64,000 nt of DNA, taken from positions 310,001 to 374,000 of the forward strand of contig NZ_JAEVLS010000006.1 of NCBI RefSeq assembly GCF_016801985.1, in the 5' to 3' direction. Shown piece after piece: positions 1 to 11,292 of the stretch (position 1 is its first letter; every line of letters begins with the position of its first letter). The notes below the pieces were generated by a model. The model saw only the letters and a program-made list of their open reading frames with translations. It searched no databases and was not told where the DNA came from. The position numbers and the translations under genes are program-made. The DNA comes from Steroidobacter gossypii. Lineage in GTDB: Bacteria > Pseudomonadota > Gammaproteobacteria > Steroidobacterales > Steroidobacteraceae.

Positions 1-302
1 ACGAGCGGGCAGGCGTGGTCGAGCAGTTGCGCGGCACGGGTCGTGCGATCCTGGAGCTGTCGCTGGATCAGATGAATGCGTTTGCCGGCAACATGCTGGA
101 GCTGGCGTCGCCGCTCACTGGCAGCGTCGTGGCCCTGTCGCAGCGGGCGCGCGACGCATTGACCGCCGAACAACTGGCGACGCTGGAGTCGAGCGCCGGT
201 CCAATCGTCACGGCCGCCATTCCCACCATCGAACGACTCGGGGGCGGCAGCGTCCGGTGCATGCTCGCCGAACTGCATCTACCTAAAAAGAAACCCCTAT
301 AA
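1..302 (+). CDS. C-terminal end of a CtlX/arginine-deiminase-like protein (partial)
   Basis: The reading frame is already open at the left edge and closes at 300-302, so only about the last 99 residues are seen. The tail has the pattern of the amidinotransferase/arginine deiminase superfamily of the CtlX (citrulline hydrolase-like) type. Visible marks are a GNMLEL segment, an SQRARDAL helix, and a closing GGGSVRCMLAE in which the Cys is where the catalytic nucleophile of this superfamily lies. The likely reaction is hydrolysis of a guanidino or ureido compound in the cytosol. The N-terminal half, with the Asp/His residues needed for catalysis, lies outside the window, so substrate cannot be judged. 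The stop codon ends 9 bases before plsY. Confidence 0.7.
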   Translation, partial: ERAGVVEQLRGTGRAILELSLDQMNAFAGNMLELASPLTGSVVALSQRARDALTAEQLATLESSAGPIVTAAIPTIERLGGGSVRCMLAELHLPKKKPL

Positions 303-311
303 TCCCGCGAT

Positions 312-956
312 ATGCTGGAACTCGGCGTCAAATCTCTGCTGGCCTATTTGCTGGGTGCGTTGATCGGCAGCCTGCTGGTCGGCCAGCTGCGCGGCGGCGT
401 CGACATTCGCAAGCTCGGCAGTGGCAATGCCGGCGGCACCAATGCGCTGCGCACGCAAGGCTGGTCGTTCGCCGCCTGGGTGATGCTCATCGATATCGGC
501 AAAGGGTGGCTCGCGGCCGGCGTGTTGCCAGCGATGAACTTGCCCGGAATCGGCATCGATCCACAGGTAGAGCGCGACTGGCTGGCAGTGGCGTGCGCCA
601 CGGCTGCGGTGCTCGGTCACGTTTATCCCGTCTGGTATGGATTCCGCGGTGGCAAGGGCGCCGCGACTTTGATCGGCGTGCTGCTCGGCTTGACGCCAAT
701 CGCCATCCTGGCGGTGTTCGCGGTATGGCTGGTGGTCGTGATGCTCACTGGCTTCGTCGGCCTGGGCACCATGCTCGCGGTCGCTTCTTTCCCGATGTAT
801 CTGGCCCTGACGGAACCGAAGCCCTCGGCGGCGATGCTGTTTTTCGGCTGCGTCATGACGCTGTTCGTTTGTTACACCCACCGCGCCAACATCGAGCGCA
901 TGCGGGCGGGCACCGAGAGCCGCGCCCGGCGGCTGTGGCTGCTGCGACCTCGCTGA
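312..956 (+). CDS. plsY: Glycerol-3-phosphate acyltransferase PlsY
   Basis: This inner-membrane enzyme transfers an acyl group from acyl phosphate to glycerol-3-phosphate, the first acylation in phospholipid synthesis. The 214-residue length fits the family. All three conserved loops are visible: SGNAGGTNALR near residues 37-47, GHVYPVWYGFRGGKGAAT near 103-120, and the Gly-rich TGFVGLGTM near 145. Several hydrophobic helices separate them. No clear Shine-Dalgarno sequence precedes the ATG. A perfect TATAAT (298-303) lies 8 bases upstream without a good -35 box. birA follows after 15 bases, so co-transcription with birA and coaX is likely. Confidence 0.95.
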   Translation: MLELGVKSLLAYLLGALIGSLLVGQLRGGVDIRKLGSGNAGGTNALRTQGWSFAAWVMLIDIGKGWLAAGVLPAMNLPGIGIDPQVERDWLAVACATAAVLGHVYPVWYGFRGGKGAATLIGVLLGLTPIAILAVFAVWLVVVMLTGFVGLGTMLAVASFPMYLALTEPKPSAAMLFFGCVMTLFVCYTHRANIERMRAGTESRARRLWLLRPR

Positions 957-971
957 AGATCCAGATTCCTG

Positions 972-2009
972 ATGGCGACCAGCAGCAAGGCTCACACTCC
1001 CAAGACTCAAGCTCATGCGCGTCGGCAGCGCCTGCTCGCCATGCTTGCGGAGGGCGCCTTCTATTCGGGCGAGCAACTGGCCAGGAAGCTGAAGATTTCG
1101 CGTGGCGGGGTCTGGAAGCTGATGAACTCGCTCAAAGCGCTCGGCGTCGACATCGAATCGGTGCCGCGTCAGGGTTATCGCTTGCCGCGCGCGGTCGATC
1201 TGCTCGCCAAGGAAGACATCACTGCTTCGTGGCCGGCCGCGACGCGCGCGCTCATGGAGCGCACGGATGTATTGCTGACGGTCGATTCGACCAATCGGTT
1301 CCTTTTCGATCTACCGCCGCCGCAGCCCGGACGGTTTCAGCTATGCACGGCCGAAGTGCAGAACGCCGGTCGAGGGCGTCGCGGGCGCAGCTGGATCGCG
1401 CCGTTCGGCAGCGGGGTTTGCATGTCGCTGTCCTGGCAATTCGCGGAGGCGCCGCCGACCTTTTCGGCGCTCAGCCTGGCGGTTGGCGTCGCGGTGGTGA
1501 AGGCGTTCCAGCGCCTGGGCATCGAAGGGGTCGGTTTGAAGTGGCCCAACGATCTGCAATGGCAGGCTCGCAAACTCGGCGGCATTCTCATCGAGATGCG
1601 CGGTGAATCGGCTGGGCCGGCGCAGGTGGTCATCGGCATCGGGATCAACATGCACATGCCCGCGGCGACTCGCATGCAACTCGCAGAGCGCGAGGCTGCG
1701 TTGATCGCGGACGTGCACGAAATCATGAAGGAGCGGACGCCGACTCGAAATGCGCTGATCGCGACGGTGGTGGAGCAGCTGCTGGAGATGCTGCAGACAT
1801 TCACCGTGCATGGATTCGCGCCGTTCAAAGAAGAGTGGCTGGCGCTGGATACCCTGTCGAATGCAGCGGTGAAAGTCATCGCCGGTTCGCAAACGACTCA
1901 CGGTACCGCACGCGGCGCCGATGACGATGGCACGCTGCTGGTGGAAGTGGATGGCGAGCTGCGCAAATTCGTTTCCGGTGAGGTCAGTCTGCGCGCGGCG
2001 AAGAGTTGA
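972..2009 (+). CDS. birA: Biotin--[acetyl-CoA-carboxylase] ligase / biotin operon repressor BirA
   Basis: BirA activates biotin with ATP to biotinyl-AMP and attaches it to the biotin carboxyl carrier protein; in its long form it also represses biotin genes. The 345-residue protein has the extra N-terminal winged helix (LARKLKISRGGVWK near residues 37-50) that marks the bifunctional form. The catalytic domain shows the biotin loop GRGRRGRSW (near 134-142), KWPNDL (near 193) and GGILIEMR. A small C-terminal SH3-like domain follows. The gene lies between plsY and coaX with short gaps, a common gammaproteobacterial order for the birA-coaX pair. Confidence 0.95.
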   Translation: MATSSKAHTPKTQAHARRQRLLAMLAEGAFYSGEQLARKLKISRGGVWKLMNSLKALGVDIESVPRQGYRLPRAVDLLAKEDITASWPAATRALMERTDVLLTVDSTNRFLFDLPPPQPGRFQLCTAEVQNAGRGRRGRSWIAPFGSGVCMSLSWQFAEAPPTFSALSLAVGVAVVKAFQRLGIEGVGLKWPNDLQWQARKLGGILIEMRGESAGPAQVVIGIGINMHMPAATRMQLAEREAALIADVHEIMKERTPTRNALIATVVEQLLEMLQTFTVHGFAPFKEEWLALDTLSNAAVKVIAGSQTTHGTARGADDDGTLLVEVDGELRKFVSGEVSLRAAKS

Positions 2010-2015
2010 TCTGCG

Positions 2016-2777
2016 ATGCTGCTGCTCATCGATATCGGCAATACACGTATCAAGTGGGCGCGCTGCGTCGATGGCGTCATGGGTGCGCAGGCCGCGGCGG
2101 TGCATGTCGACTGGACTCGCGAAGATTTCGTTCAGCAGATCTTGAACAGCGGCCCGCGCGCCGAACGCGTGTTCATCGGCAATGTGAGCGGCAAACGGAT
2201 GGGTGACCTGGCGCAGGCCGCCATTGCCGGCGCCTGGCAACTCGAACCCCGATTCCTGCATTCGCCGGCCGCGCAGGCCGGCCTTCGCAATGCCTATCCC
2301 GAACCCGGCAAGCTCGGCGTCGATCGCTGGCTGGCCATGTTGGGCGCACGGGCGCTCGAGCCGCGCCCGTTGTGCGTGGTCAGTGTTGGAACGGCCATGA
2401 CCATCGACGGCCTGGATGCGCACGGTCAGCATCTCGGCGGGGTGATCGTGCCGGGTCCGGATCTGATGGTGTCCAGCCTGCTCAAGAACACCAGCGACAT
2501 TGCCCAGCGCGCGGCCGGCGGTCAGGCTCGCGATCAACTATTTGCCGACAATACGCTGGGTGCGATCCAGCAGGGCGCTGTCCAGGCGCTCGCGGCCCTC
2601 GTCGATCGCGCTCACGAAACACTGCGCCAACAGCTCGGCGAAGCGCCGGCGCTGTTGCTCACCGGTGGCGCCTGTCATCGGATCCAGCCAGCGATTCATG
2701 TGCCGGGCAAAGAGATTCCCGACCTGGTGCTGCGAGGCCTGGCGGTGGTGGCGGCCGAAACTGAATCGTCCCCCTGA
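2016..2777 (+). CDS. coaX: Type III pantothenate kinase CoaX
   Basis: CoaX phosphorylates pantothenate, the first step of coenzyme A synthesis, in the cytosol. The 253-residue ASKHA-fold protein opens with the phosphate loop LLIDIGNTRIKWA. It carries the substrate motif LGVDRWLAMLGA (near residue 102) and a second phosphate loop SVGTAMTID (near 126) followed by GGVIVPGP. In many CoaX proteins that loop reads DAGTA; here Asp-Ala is replaced by Ser-Val, which is a mild oddity. The start lies 6 bases after the birA stop, so the two genes are almost certainly in one operon. Confidence 0.93.
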   Translation: MLLLIDIGNTRIKWARCVDGVMGAQAAAVHVDWTREDFVQQILNSGPRAERVFIGNVSGKRMGDLAQAAIAGAWQLEPRFLHSPAAQAGLRNAYPEPGKLGVDRWLAMLGARALEPRPLCVVSVGTAMTIDGLDAHGQHLGGVIVPGPDLMVSSLLKNTSDIAQRAAGGQARDQLFADNTLGAIQQGAVQALAALVDRAHETLRQQLGEAPALLLTGGACHRIQPAIHVPGKEIPDLVLRGLAVVAAETESSP

Positions 2778-2908
2778 GACAATTCGCCGATTCATCCGAG
2801 GTCTGATCCGCAAGGCCTGTCCCGTCTCAACGCCGTGATCGCGGGGCCTTCGTGTATCATTTGCCCCGTTCCATGCGCGCGGCGTCGCCGCGAATCGAGG
2901 ATGCTTGG

Positions 2909-3223
2909 ATGGCCATTTCTGGATCCCGACAACTGTATGCAGGCGCGGCGCTGACAGCGCTCGCTCTAGCGTCGCTGTCGGCGCCGGCCGCCCAGGCCGC
3001 CGACGTGCAGGCGGGCAAGGCCGCCTCGCAGGCCAAATGCAGCGCCTGTCATGAGCCCGACGACTGGGAAGGCGAGAGCGCCGCGTCGCTGGAAAGCCTG
3101 ATCCGCGACATCGTCGCCGGCAAGGTCAAACACAAACAGCCGTTGCAATTGACGCCCGCCGAGGTGGCGGACATCGCCGCCTGGTGGGGCCAGAGCAGCC
3201 AGAAGGGTCAGAAGCGACGTTGA
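2909..3223 (+). CDS. Small periplasmic c-type cytochrome
   Basis: A 104-residue secreted mono-heme cytochrome. I chose the ATG at 2909 because a GAGG ribosome site precedes it and it gives a clean signal peptide (hydrophobic core ALTALALASL, AxA cleavage near AAQAA-DV). Upstream in-frame ATGs at 2852 and 2873 lack these. The heme site is CSACH, about 20 residues after cleavage, and the short C-terminal helix contains LTPAEVADIAAWW. No clear distal Met is seen, although family members often use one. It lies 20 bases before the SPOR gene, but its electron partner cannot be told from context. Confidence 0.75.
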   Translation: MAISGSRQLYAGAALTALALASLSAPAAQAADVQAGKAASQAKCSACHEPDDWEGESAASLESLIRDIVAGKVKHKQPLQLTPAEVADIAAWWGQSSQKGQKRR

Positions 3224-3244
3224 TCGCTCGAGCATAACCATTCC

Positions 3245-4012
3245 ATGCGCGCGTTCTGTTTGCTGTTGGTGCTGATCAACGCCCTGTACTTCATCTGGTC
3301 CCAGGTGATCGACGTGCAGGTGAGCAGCCTCGATCGCGTGCCGATCCGCATGGCCGCGCCTCCGCCCCGCATCGTGCTGGCCAAGGAAGCTCAGAGTGGC
3401 GTGACTGCGGAGCCGGAGCCCGAAGAAGAGGATGAGGTCGTTGCTGACGTTCGCGAAGTAGTCCCGCCTCAGGTCGCGCCGTTGGAGTCGCCCGGCGCCG
3501 CTCAACCGGCCGCGCCGTCGACGGCGGCTCGTCAGGATGCTCTCACCTGCACCAGCGTCGGACCGTTCGCCGATCTCGGCCAGGCATCGCAGGCCCAGGC
3601 CACTCTGCGCACCCTGGGCTTCCAGCCACGGCAGCGGGTGGAGCAGGGCGAGTTGTGGACCGGTTATTGGGTCAGCGTTCGCGACTTCCCCACCCGCGAG
3701 GCGGCCGAAGCGGCGCTGGTGAAGCTCAACAACAATGGCATCACGGATGTTTATCTGATGCCGGGCACCGATCCGCCCAACGTTTTGTCCCTCGGCGTGT
3801 TCTCCGATTACCAGCGCGCGCAACGTCGCGCCGAAGAAGTTCGCTCCATCGGCCTGTCTCCGCAGATCAGCGATCGCAAGCGCGCCGGGTCGGTGTTCTG
3901 GCTCGACGTCGACTTGAAGGAACCTGGCGAAACCATCGACACCAGCTTGTTTCAAGTGGGGCAGAGTCGGATTCTGCGCCTGGAATTGCGCGGCTGCCCG
4001 CAAACCGGCTAA
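3245..4012 (+). CDS. SPOR domain-containing inner-membrane protein
   Basis: The 255-residue protein has one N-terminal membrane helix (LLLVLINALYFIWSQV). A proline- and glutamate-rich linker follows (about residues 40-95), then a C-terminal SPOR-like alpha/beta domain (about 100-235) with the pattern VGPFADLGQA ... GVFSDYQRA. SPOR domains bind denuded septal peptidoglycan, so a role at the division site or cell wall is likely. Similar membrane-anchored SPOR proteins often follow birA-coaX in gammaproteobacteria, which supports the call. The next gene converges on it with a 12-base gap. Confidence 0.8.
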   Translation: MRAFCLLLVLINALYFIWSQVIDVQVSSLDRVPIRMAAPPPRIVLAKEAQSGVTAEPEPEEEDEVVADVREVVPPQVAPLESPGAAQPAAPSTAARQDALTCTSVGPFADLGQASQAQATLRTLGFQPRQRVEQGELWTGYWVSVRDFPTREAAEAALVKLNNNGITDVYLMPGTDPPNVLSLGVFSDYQRAQRRAEEVRSIGLSPQISDRKRAGSVFWLDVDLKEPGETIDTSLFQVGQSRILRLELRGCPQTG

Positions 4013-4024
4013 CGCCGCCGCCCT

Positions 4025-4420
4025 TCAGTAGCCGCGCTCCGAGCAGCACTGAGCTAACGCTTCATCATCACCCGCGCGCCTTGCGCAACCGATGCCTGCC
4101 CGGTCCGCGCGCCAGTCCTCCCAGTTAGCATCCCCGGCGCCGAACAGATCGCGCAGTTCCTTGCCAAGACCGGCCATATACGCCTCGCTACCGCTGCAGT
4201 ATCTCGCGATCAGTCCAGCAGCAAGGCAGTGCGCCCGCGCGTCCGGCAAGCCGGCCGGCAGCTTTTCCTGCACCACCGACTGCATGCATTCATAAGAAGA
4301 CCTGGCCGGTCTCGCCGGCCGATTCGGCGCCGTAACGCAGCCAGCAAGGACAGCCGACGCCAGCACGCCGATCAGTGCGCGCGAAATGAAAGAAATGTTT
4401 CCGCGTACGTCAACGTTCAT
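4025..4420 (-). CDS. Cys-rich putative lipoprotein
   Basis: I do not recognise a family. The ATG at 4420 is preferred to an upstream in-frame ATG at 4504 because it yields a typical lipoprotein signal: a hydrophobic stretch ALIGVLASA followed by the lipobox LAGC near residue 27. The mature part (about 105 residues) has six further cysteines, including a CC pair near the C-terminus, consistent with disulfides in the periplasm. It sits alone between the SPOR gene and the hybrid kinase. Function unknown. Confidence 0.6.
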   Translation of the reverse strand: MNVDVRGNISFISRALIGVLASAVLAGCVTAPNRPARPARSSYECMQSVVQEKLPAGLPDARAHCLAAGLIARYCSGSEAYMAGLGKELRDLFGAGDANWEDWRADRAGIGCARRAGDDEALAQCCSERGY

Positions 4421-4546
4421 ACTACGAGTATCCCAGGCCAGCGCGACCTGGGCGAGCACCGATGAAGCCTGCCAGGTTCGGCGCGGCGGCGCCGGTTCAG
4501 ACATGCTCGATCATGAACAAGGCGAGAAGTCGCCCAGGTTGGATGG

Positions 4547-6918
<2,372 letters not shown>

Positions 6919-6922
<4 letters not shown>

Positions 6923-7449
6923 CGCGGTTTCCGTCGTACGCCAGCGGCGAGTTTCAGCAGATCGGAGCTGATTCGCAGCCCGACCCGTTCCGCGCTCTCG
7001 ACATTGATCAAAAAGCGCAGGCGATGGTTCTCGGTGAACAGTTCGATCATGCCGCCGTTCGCTGCGAAATCCGCGGCATTGCTGACCGTCAGCACCGGTC
7101 TACCGGCAAAGCTATTGATCGATGCCGGCAGCGGCGCCTCCACGTACACAGCATTGCAAGCGTCGGCCGCCTGCGAATCCGTAAGCTGAAGCGCCACCAG
7201 ACGGCGTGAGCCGACTCGCTTGTTCTCGATGCCGGACGCCAATTCCTGGTAGACGCCAGCGCCGCCGATGAAGCAGATCGTGACAGTGTCGGTGGCTACG
7301 CCTGCCGGCCATTCCACGAACTTGGCGAAGTTGAACAGGTACGCGGCCTTGAACTGAGTTTCCCGCTGCAACACTGCATCGGCGCGAGCGCTCATGGCGG
7401 TTGCCATGAGCGCCGCGAGCGCCGACAGGATGTGCAGATGGAAACTCAT
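6919..7449 (-). CDS. YfiR family periplasmic protein
   Basis: A 176-residue secreted protein of the YfiR/HmsC-like (DUF4154) family. The ATG at 7449 was chosen because it starts a normal signal peptide ([18 protein letters not shown]). Family marks are the opening [17 protein letters not shown] and the closing [21 protein letters not shown]. In Pseudomonas, YfiR represses the membrane cyclase YfiN from the periplasm. Here the output is instead the kinase encoded next, with which it shares a 4-base ATGA overlap. The divergent TonB receptor begins about 215 bases away, an arrangement seen often for YfiR-kinase-receptor sets. Confidence 0.88.
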
Positions 7450-7664
7450 GTGAATCGTGAACTGTAGCAATGCGTTCCGGTTGCATCGGCAACGAGCTTC
7501 ACAGCTGAAGTCGCTGACCGTCGATCGAGCGTGCATTCTGCTCGAGTTATCGCCATCAGGCTCGCGCAGGAGTGCTATGCCTCTCTCACTTTGCTGCATT
7601 TGCGAGGACCCTGCTGGCTACTTAAGGAGATGTCTTATGAACAGTGCGACCGCGCGCGTCGAAG

Positions 7665-9704
7665 ATGTCCAGTGTGAGGACGAAATCAACATGCTTGGTG
7701 CGAGCGTGTGTGCTGGCTGCGCTGGCGCACGGCACGCTGGCGTCCGCTGCAGATCGCGGCGATTTGACTGCGCTGAGCCTCGAGCAGCTGATGGAGATGA
7801 ACGTGCACTCCGTCTCCGGCGCCTCGAAGTACGAGCAGCGCGTGACTCAGGCGCCGTCCTCCATCAGCATCGTGACCGCCGAAGATATTCGCCGCTCGGG
7901 TCACAACAACCTCGCCGATGTGCTAAGGGGCGTTCGGGGTTTGTACGTGACCGACGACCGCAACTACACCTATCTGGGCGTGCGCGGCTTCCTACGTCCC
8001 GGCGATTACAGCACGCGTGTACTGGTGCTGATCGACGGGCATCGGCTCAACGACAACGTTTATGACTTCGGCTCGGTGGGCCGCGAGTCCATGATCGACG
8101 TCGAGCTGATCGATCGTGTCGAAATCATCCGCGGCCCGAGCTCCTCGATCTACGGCAGCAGTGCATTTCTCGGCGTGGTCAACGTGATCACCAAACGTGG
8201 CCGCGGCATCGACGGCGGCGAGGCCGCCGTCGAAATGGCGAGCTACGACACTCAGAAGGTGCGCGCCACGTATGGCAAGACGTTCAACAGCGGCCTGGAC
8301 TGGCTGGTGTCGGCGACGCATTATTCCAGCGCCGGCATGGATTTCTATTACCCGGAGTTCGACCAGCGCATCAGCGACAATCCTCGCGCGGCCAACAACG
8401 GCTTCGCAACCGGCCTGGACGACGAAGAGGCCGCGAAGTTCTTCACCAGCGTGCGCTACGGAGATTTCTCCGCCTCGCTGTTTCTGAGCGATCGTCACAA
8501 GCAGGTGCCGACGGCGTCGTTCGAGACGGTGTTCGCCGACCCCAGGGCCAGGACCGACGACGCGCGCGGTTATCTCGAGCTGAGTTACGAGCGAGCGCTC
8601 AACGAACGCGCCGGCCTGCGTGTGCGCGCCTCGTACGATTCATATGAATATGAAGGCGAGTTTCCTTACGACTACGCTTTGCTGGGTGATGCCGACTATC
8701 AGGCGCTGTTCATCGATGAGATGGCCGGTGAGTGGCTGAGCAGCGAAGTGTTGCTCACGTCGCGCCCATCAGATCGCTACACACTGGTGATCGGCGGCGA
8801 GTATCGCCACCATCTGCGCGAGTTCCAGGCTTCGTACGACGACGTCGATCCGCGCGTCTGGTACTTGTACCAGGATGAGACGAGCGGAGTAGGTGGAGCC
8901 TTCGCTCAGGCGGAGGCGCGCCTGCGCGACGATTTCAGCCTCACCGCGGGCCTTCGTTATGACCACTATGGCGAGACCTTCGGCGGTACGACCAATCCGC
9001 GCTTCGCGGCGATCTATAATCCTTCGCGGAATTCCGCCATCAAGGCGCTGTACGGCGAAGCGTTCCGTGCGCCCAATCCATACGAACGCTATTACTATCC
9101 CCACCAGGCCGAGCGACCGCCGCTGCGCCCCGAGACCATCGAGACGTACGAGCTCGCCTACGAGCATTATTTCAACTCGACGTATCGCTTGAGCTTGTCG
9201 GCCTACTCGTATCACATCGACGGCCTGATCACTCAGGCGGCGACCGAGGATGCTGACCCTTACTACGACAACATCGACCACGCGCGTGCCCGTGGAGTCG
9301 AGATCGAAATGGAAGCCTCCTACCGCAATGGAACGGTATTGCAAGGCAGCTGGGCGGTTCAGCGCGCCACCGACGTGGCCACCGATCTGGAGCTGAGCAA
9401 CTCACCCCGCCACCTGGGCAAGTTCAGCGCTTCCGCGCCGATTCTCGGCAGCAACGTCTTTGCAAAGCTGGATCTGCAGTATCACAGCGACAGCCTTACG
9501 CTTTCGCGCAGCCGCAGCCCCGCGTTCTGGCTCGCCAACTTCAGCTTGAGCACGCACGACCTCTGGTCGAAGGTCGAGTTGACCGCCGGCGTCTACAATC
9601 TGCTGGACGAGCAGCGTTGGTTCCCCAGCGCCGAAGAACACGTGCAGCCGCGCCTGCAGCAGGAAGGGCGAACCTACGGCGGCAAAATCGTAGTGAGGTT
9701 CTGA
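7665..9704 (+). CDS. TonB-dependent outer-membrane receptor
   Basis: About 679 residues: signal peptide (CLVRACVLAALAHGTLASA), plug domain at about 35-160 (SISIVTAEDIRRSG, GVRGF, VLIDGHRLND, VEIIRGPSSSIYGSSAFLGVVNVIT) and a 22-strand type barrel ending in KIVVRF. It imports a large ligand across the outer membrane with TonB energy. The ATG at 7665 gives the best signal peptide, but its ribosome site is weak. A strong AAGGAG precedes an ATG at 7637 in a different frame, and an in-frame GTG lies at 7644. The 3' end overlaps the convergent bluB gene by 31 bases. The ligand is unknown. The YfiR-like protein and kinase upstream suggest a signalling link. Confidence 0.9.
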   Translation: MSSVRTKSTCLVRACVLAALAHGTLASAADRGDLTALSLEQLMEMNVHSVSGASKYEQRVTQAPSSISIVTAEDIRRSGHNNLADVLRGVRGLYVTDDRNYTYLGVRGFLRPGDYSTRVLVLIDGHRLNDNVYDFGSVGRESMIDVELIDRVEIIRGPSSSIYGSSAFLGVVNVITKRGRGIDGGEAAVEMASYDTQKVRATYGKTFNSGLDWLVSATHYSSAGMDFYYPEFDQRISDNPRAANNGFATGLDDEEAAKFFTSVRYGDFSASLFLSDRHKQVPTASFETVFADPRARTDDARGYLELSYERALNERAGLRVRASYDSYEYEGEFPYDYALLGDADYQALFIDEMAGEWLSSEVLLTSRPSDRYTLVIGGEYRHHLREFQASYDDVDPRVWYLYQDETSGVGGAFAQAEARLRDDFSLTAGLRYDHYGETFGGTTNPRFAAIYNPSRNSAIKALYGEAFRAPNPYERYYYPHQAERPPLRPETIETYELAYEHYFNSTYRLSLSAYSYHIDGLITQAATEDADPYYDNIDHARARGVEIEMEASYRNGTVLQGSWAVQRATDVATDLELSNSPRHLGKFSASAPILGSNVFAKLDLQYHSDSLTLSRSRSPAFWLANFSLSTHDLWSKVELTAGVYNLLDEQRWFPSAEEHVQPRLQQEGRTYGGKIVVRF

Positions 9705-10363
9705 GTCGCGCTCGAACTGTTCCACCGGTCGGTGAACATGAGCTCGTGCAATGGCCGAGCTTTGGTCCAGCCGGTGAGTTCCAGCATCGGCGCTGGGTAG
9801 AACGCCTCCACCTGTCCGAGACAAAGAATGGCGATGGGCTCGCTACCCTCGGGCATGCCGAGCAACTGCGCCAGCGCGACCGGTTCGAACAGCGACACCC
9901 AGCCCATGCCGATGCCCTCGGCGCGCGCCGCCAGCCATAAGTTCTGAATGGCACACGCCGCCGACGCGAGGTCCATTTGCGGCAACGTGCGGCGGCCGAA
10001 AACATGTTGCTCGCGTCCTTCGCACAGGGCCACGACCAACAGCTCGCCACATTCGAGCACTCCTTGCACCTTCAAGCTCAGGAACTCGTCCTGACGCGAA
10101 CCGAGCGCGGCGGCGGTCCTATGACGCTCCTCTTCCACGAGCGCATGGATCTGCTGCCGCAACTCGCGATCGGTGACGCGGATGAATCGCCAGGGCTGCA
10201 TCAGTCCGACGCTGGGCGCGCAATGAGCCGCATTCAGCAAACGCTCCAGGGTCGCGTGATCGATGGGGTCGGATCTGAAGTGGCGCATGTCGCGTCGTTC
10301 GGCGATAGCGCGATACACGGCGGCGCGTTCAGCATCGCTGAACCGGAAAGGCGAATCAGTCAC
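9674..10363 (-). CDS. bluB: 5,6-dimethylbenzimidazole synthase BluB
   Basis: BluB is a flavin-destroying nitroreductase-fold enzyme that turns reduced FMN into 5,6-dimethylbenzimidazole, the lower ligand of vitamin B12. The 229-residue length fits. Typical features are ERRDMRHF near residue 22, the AHCAPSVGLMQPWRFI segment, a DLASAACAIQNLWLAARAEGIGMGWVS helix and a closing region with LTGWTKARPL. Its start overlaps the alkB stop by ATGA, so both are on one transcript. No other cobalamin genes lie nearby. Whether the overlapping TonB receptor is a corrinoid importer is only a suggestion from position. Confidence 0.9.
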   Translation of the reverse strand: MTDSPFRFSDAERAAVYRAIAERRDMRHFRSDPIDHATLERLLNAAHCAPSVGLMQPWRFIRVTDRELRQQIHALVEEERHRTAAALGSRQDEFLSLKVQGVLECGELLVVALCEGREQHVFGRRTLPQMDLASAACAIQNLWLAARAEGIGMGWVSLFEPVALAQLLGMPEGSEPIAILCLGQVEAFYPAPMLELTGWTKARPLHELMFTDRWNSSSATQNLTTILPP

Positions 10364-10968
10364 GAGGAAGGCGATCTCCTGGCTCGGGAGCGGCCGATTC
10401 TATCGCTTGCCGTTCGAAAGGTGATCGAATACCGCAGCACCTTGGTCGGCGGCACGTGGTGCTGCCACTTCCAGCGCGCTTCGTCTCGCAAGATGTATGC
10501 GGAGCGCGGCGCCAGTTCGAGCGAGAACGCCTCCGCCTTCTTCTCCGGCTCCCATGGATAGGGGCGAAAGCGCAAGCGCGCCGCGCCCGCCAGCGAGATG
10601 CCCACCACCAGCTCGAAATCCGGCACGTCGCGATGCCAGCCCAGCGGTGTGCCGGGCTGGTATTCGGCGACCAGCCCTTGCACGAATTGTTCGGGGCGGA
10701 CGCCGGCCCAGGCCGCTGCCCGAACGCGCAGCGGCGTCAAGAATTCGGGAATGGGCGGCGCCGGTTTGGATTGCTGGTGAGTGAAGTCATACGAAGAGCC
10801 GAAGTTCACCGTGCGCCGTCGCGCGGTGTATTGCCGGTACTGCGATTCTTTCAGCGGCAGCAGTCGAATCTCCGACAGCAACTGTTGCTCTTCCTCGGGC
10901 GCGATGAAGTCCTCGCGGTAGATCAACCCCGTCGGGAGCGCCGGCGGGAAAAACTCGGCTTGCTTCAT
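10360..10968 (-). CDS. alkB: Alpha-ketoglutarate-dependent dioxygenase AlkB-like
   Basis: A 202-residue Fe(II)/2-oxoglutarate oxygenase that would remove methyl or alkyl groups from damaged bases in the cytosol. The iron site GWHRDVPDF (His-x-Asp) is visible near residue 117, the distal His is in WQHHVP, and the 2-oxoglutarate motif RYSITFR follows, matching the family pattern R-x5-R. It resembles the compact AlkB/ALKBH-type proteins of gammaproteobacteria rather than the ada-linked E. coli enzyme. It is the first gene of a two-gene unit with bluB. There is no obvious functional link between the two. Confidence 0.88.
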   Translation of the reverse strand: MKQAEFFPPALPTGLIYREDFIAPEEEQQLLSEIRLLPLKESQYRQYTARRRTVNFGSSYDFTHQQSKPAPPIPEFLTPLRVRAAAWAGVRPEQFVQGLVAEYQPGTPLGWHRDVPDFELVVGISLAGAARLRFRPYPWEPEKKAEAFSLELAPRSAYILRDEARWKWQHHVPPTKVLRYSITFRTASDRIGRSRARRSPSS

Positions 10969-11075
10969 GAGCTCATGGTAGGTCCACGCTCGCGAAACTC
11001 ACAACTGGGGACATGCGAGGAACCCGCGGAGGGCGGCGGCGTTGCCTTTAGTGATTTGCAACAACTGGAGCCATC

Positions 11076-11261
11076 ATGTGTCCATCCCGTAGCACCACCC
11101 CGGGTGGCAATCCCGGAAAGGCCGGTCCCAAAGGCGCGTTGGGGTTGCCCGCCGCGCGCAACAAGAAGCGCGGTCGGAACGAAGACAGGAACGAGCAGCG
11201 CAACTTCGTGCAGCTGAGCGACAAGGAGCGAAAGAAAAGCCGCCGCGACGGCGAAAACTAG
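11076..11261 (+). CDS. Small basic hypothetical protein (61 aa)
   Basis: A GGAG ribosome site 6 bases before the ATG supports this as a real gene. The product is hydrophilic and very basic, with a Gly/Pro-rich start (GGNPGKAGPKGALGLP) and a charged tail rich in Arg, Lys, Asn and Asp. It has no signal or membrane segment. Such a composition suggests nucleic-acid binding or an intrinsically disordered protein. It sits alone between divergent alkB and the convergent ferritin-like operon. Function unknown. Confidence 0.5.
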   Translation: MCPSRSTTPGGNPGKAGPKGALGLPAARNKKRGRNEDRNEQRNFVQLSDKERKKSRRDGEN

Positions 11262-11292
11262 TCGTCGTCAGCGGCGGCGTCATCGAAGTCCG

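Noticed and set aside
298-303. Perfect TATAAT 8 bases before plsY
   Set aside because: No -35 box at 16-18 bases upstream and no extended -10; it overlaps the stop of the preceding gene, so chance is as likely as a leaderless promoter.
7450-7664. Possible cobalamin riboswitch upstream of the TonB receptor
   Set aside because: No B12-box-like GCCACTG sequence or matching helices found in the region.
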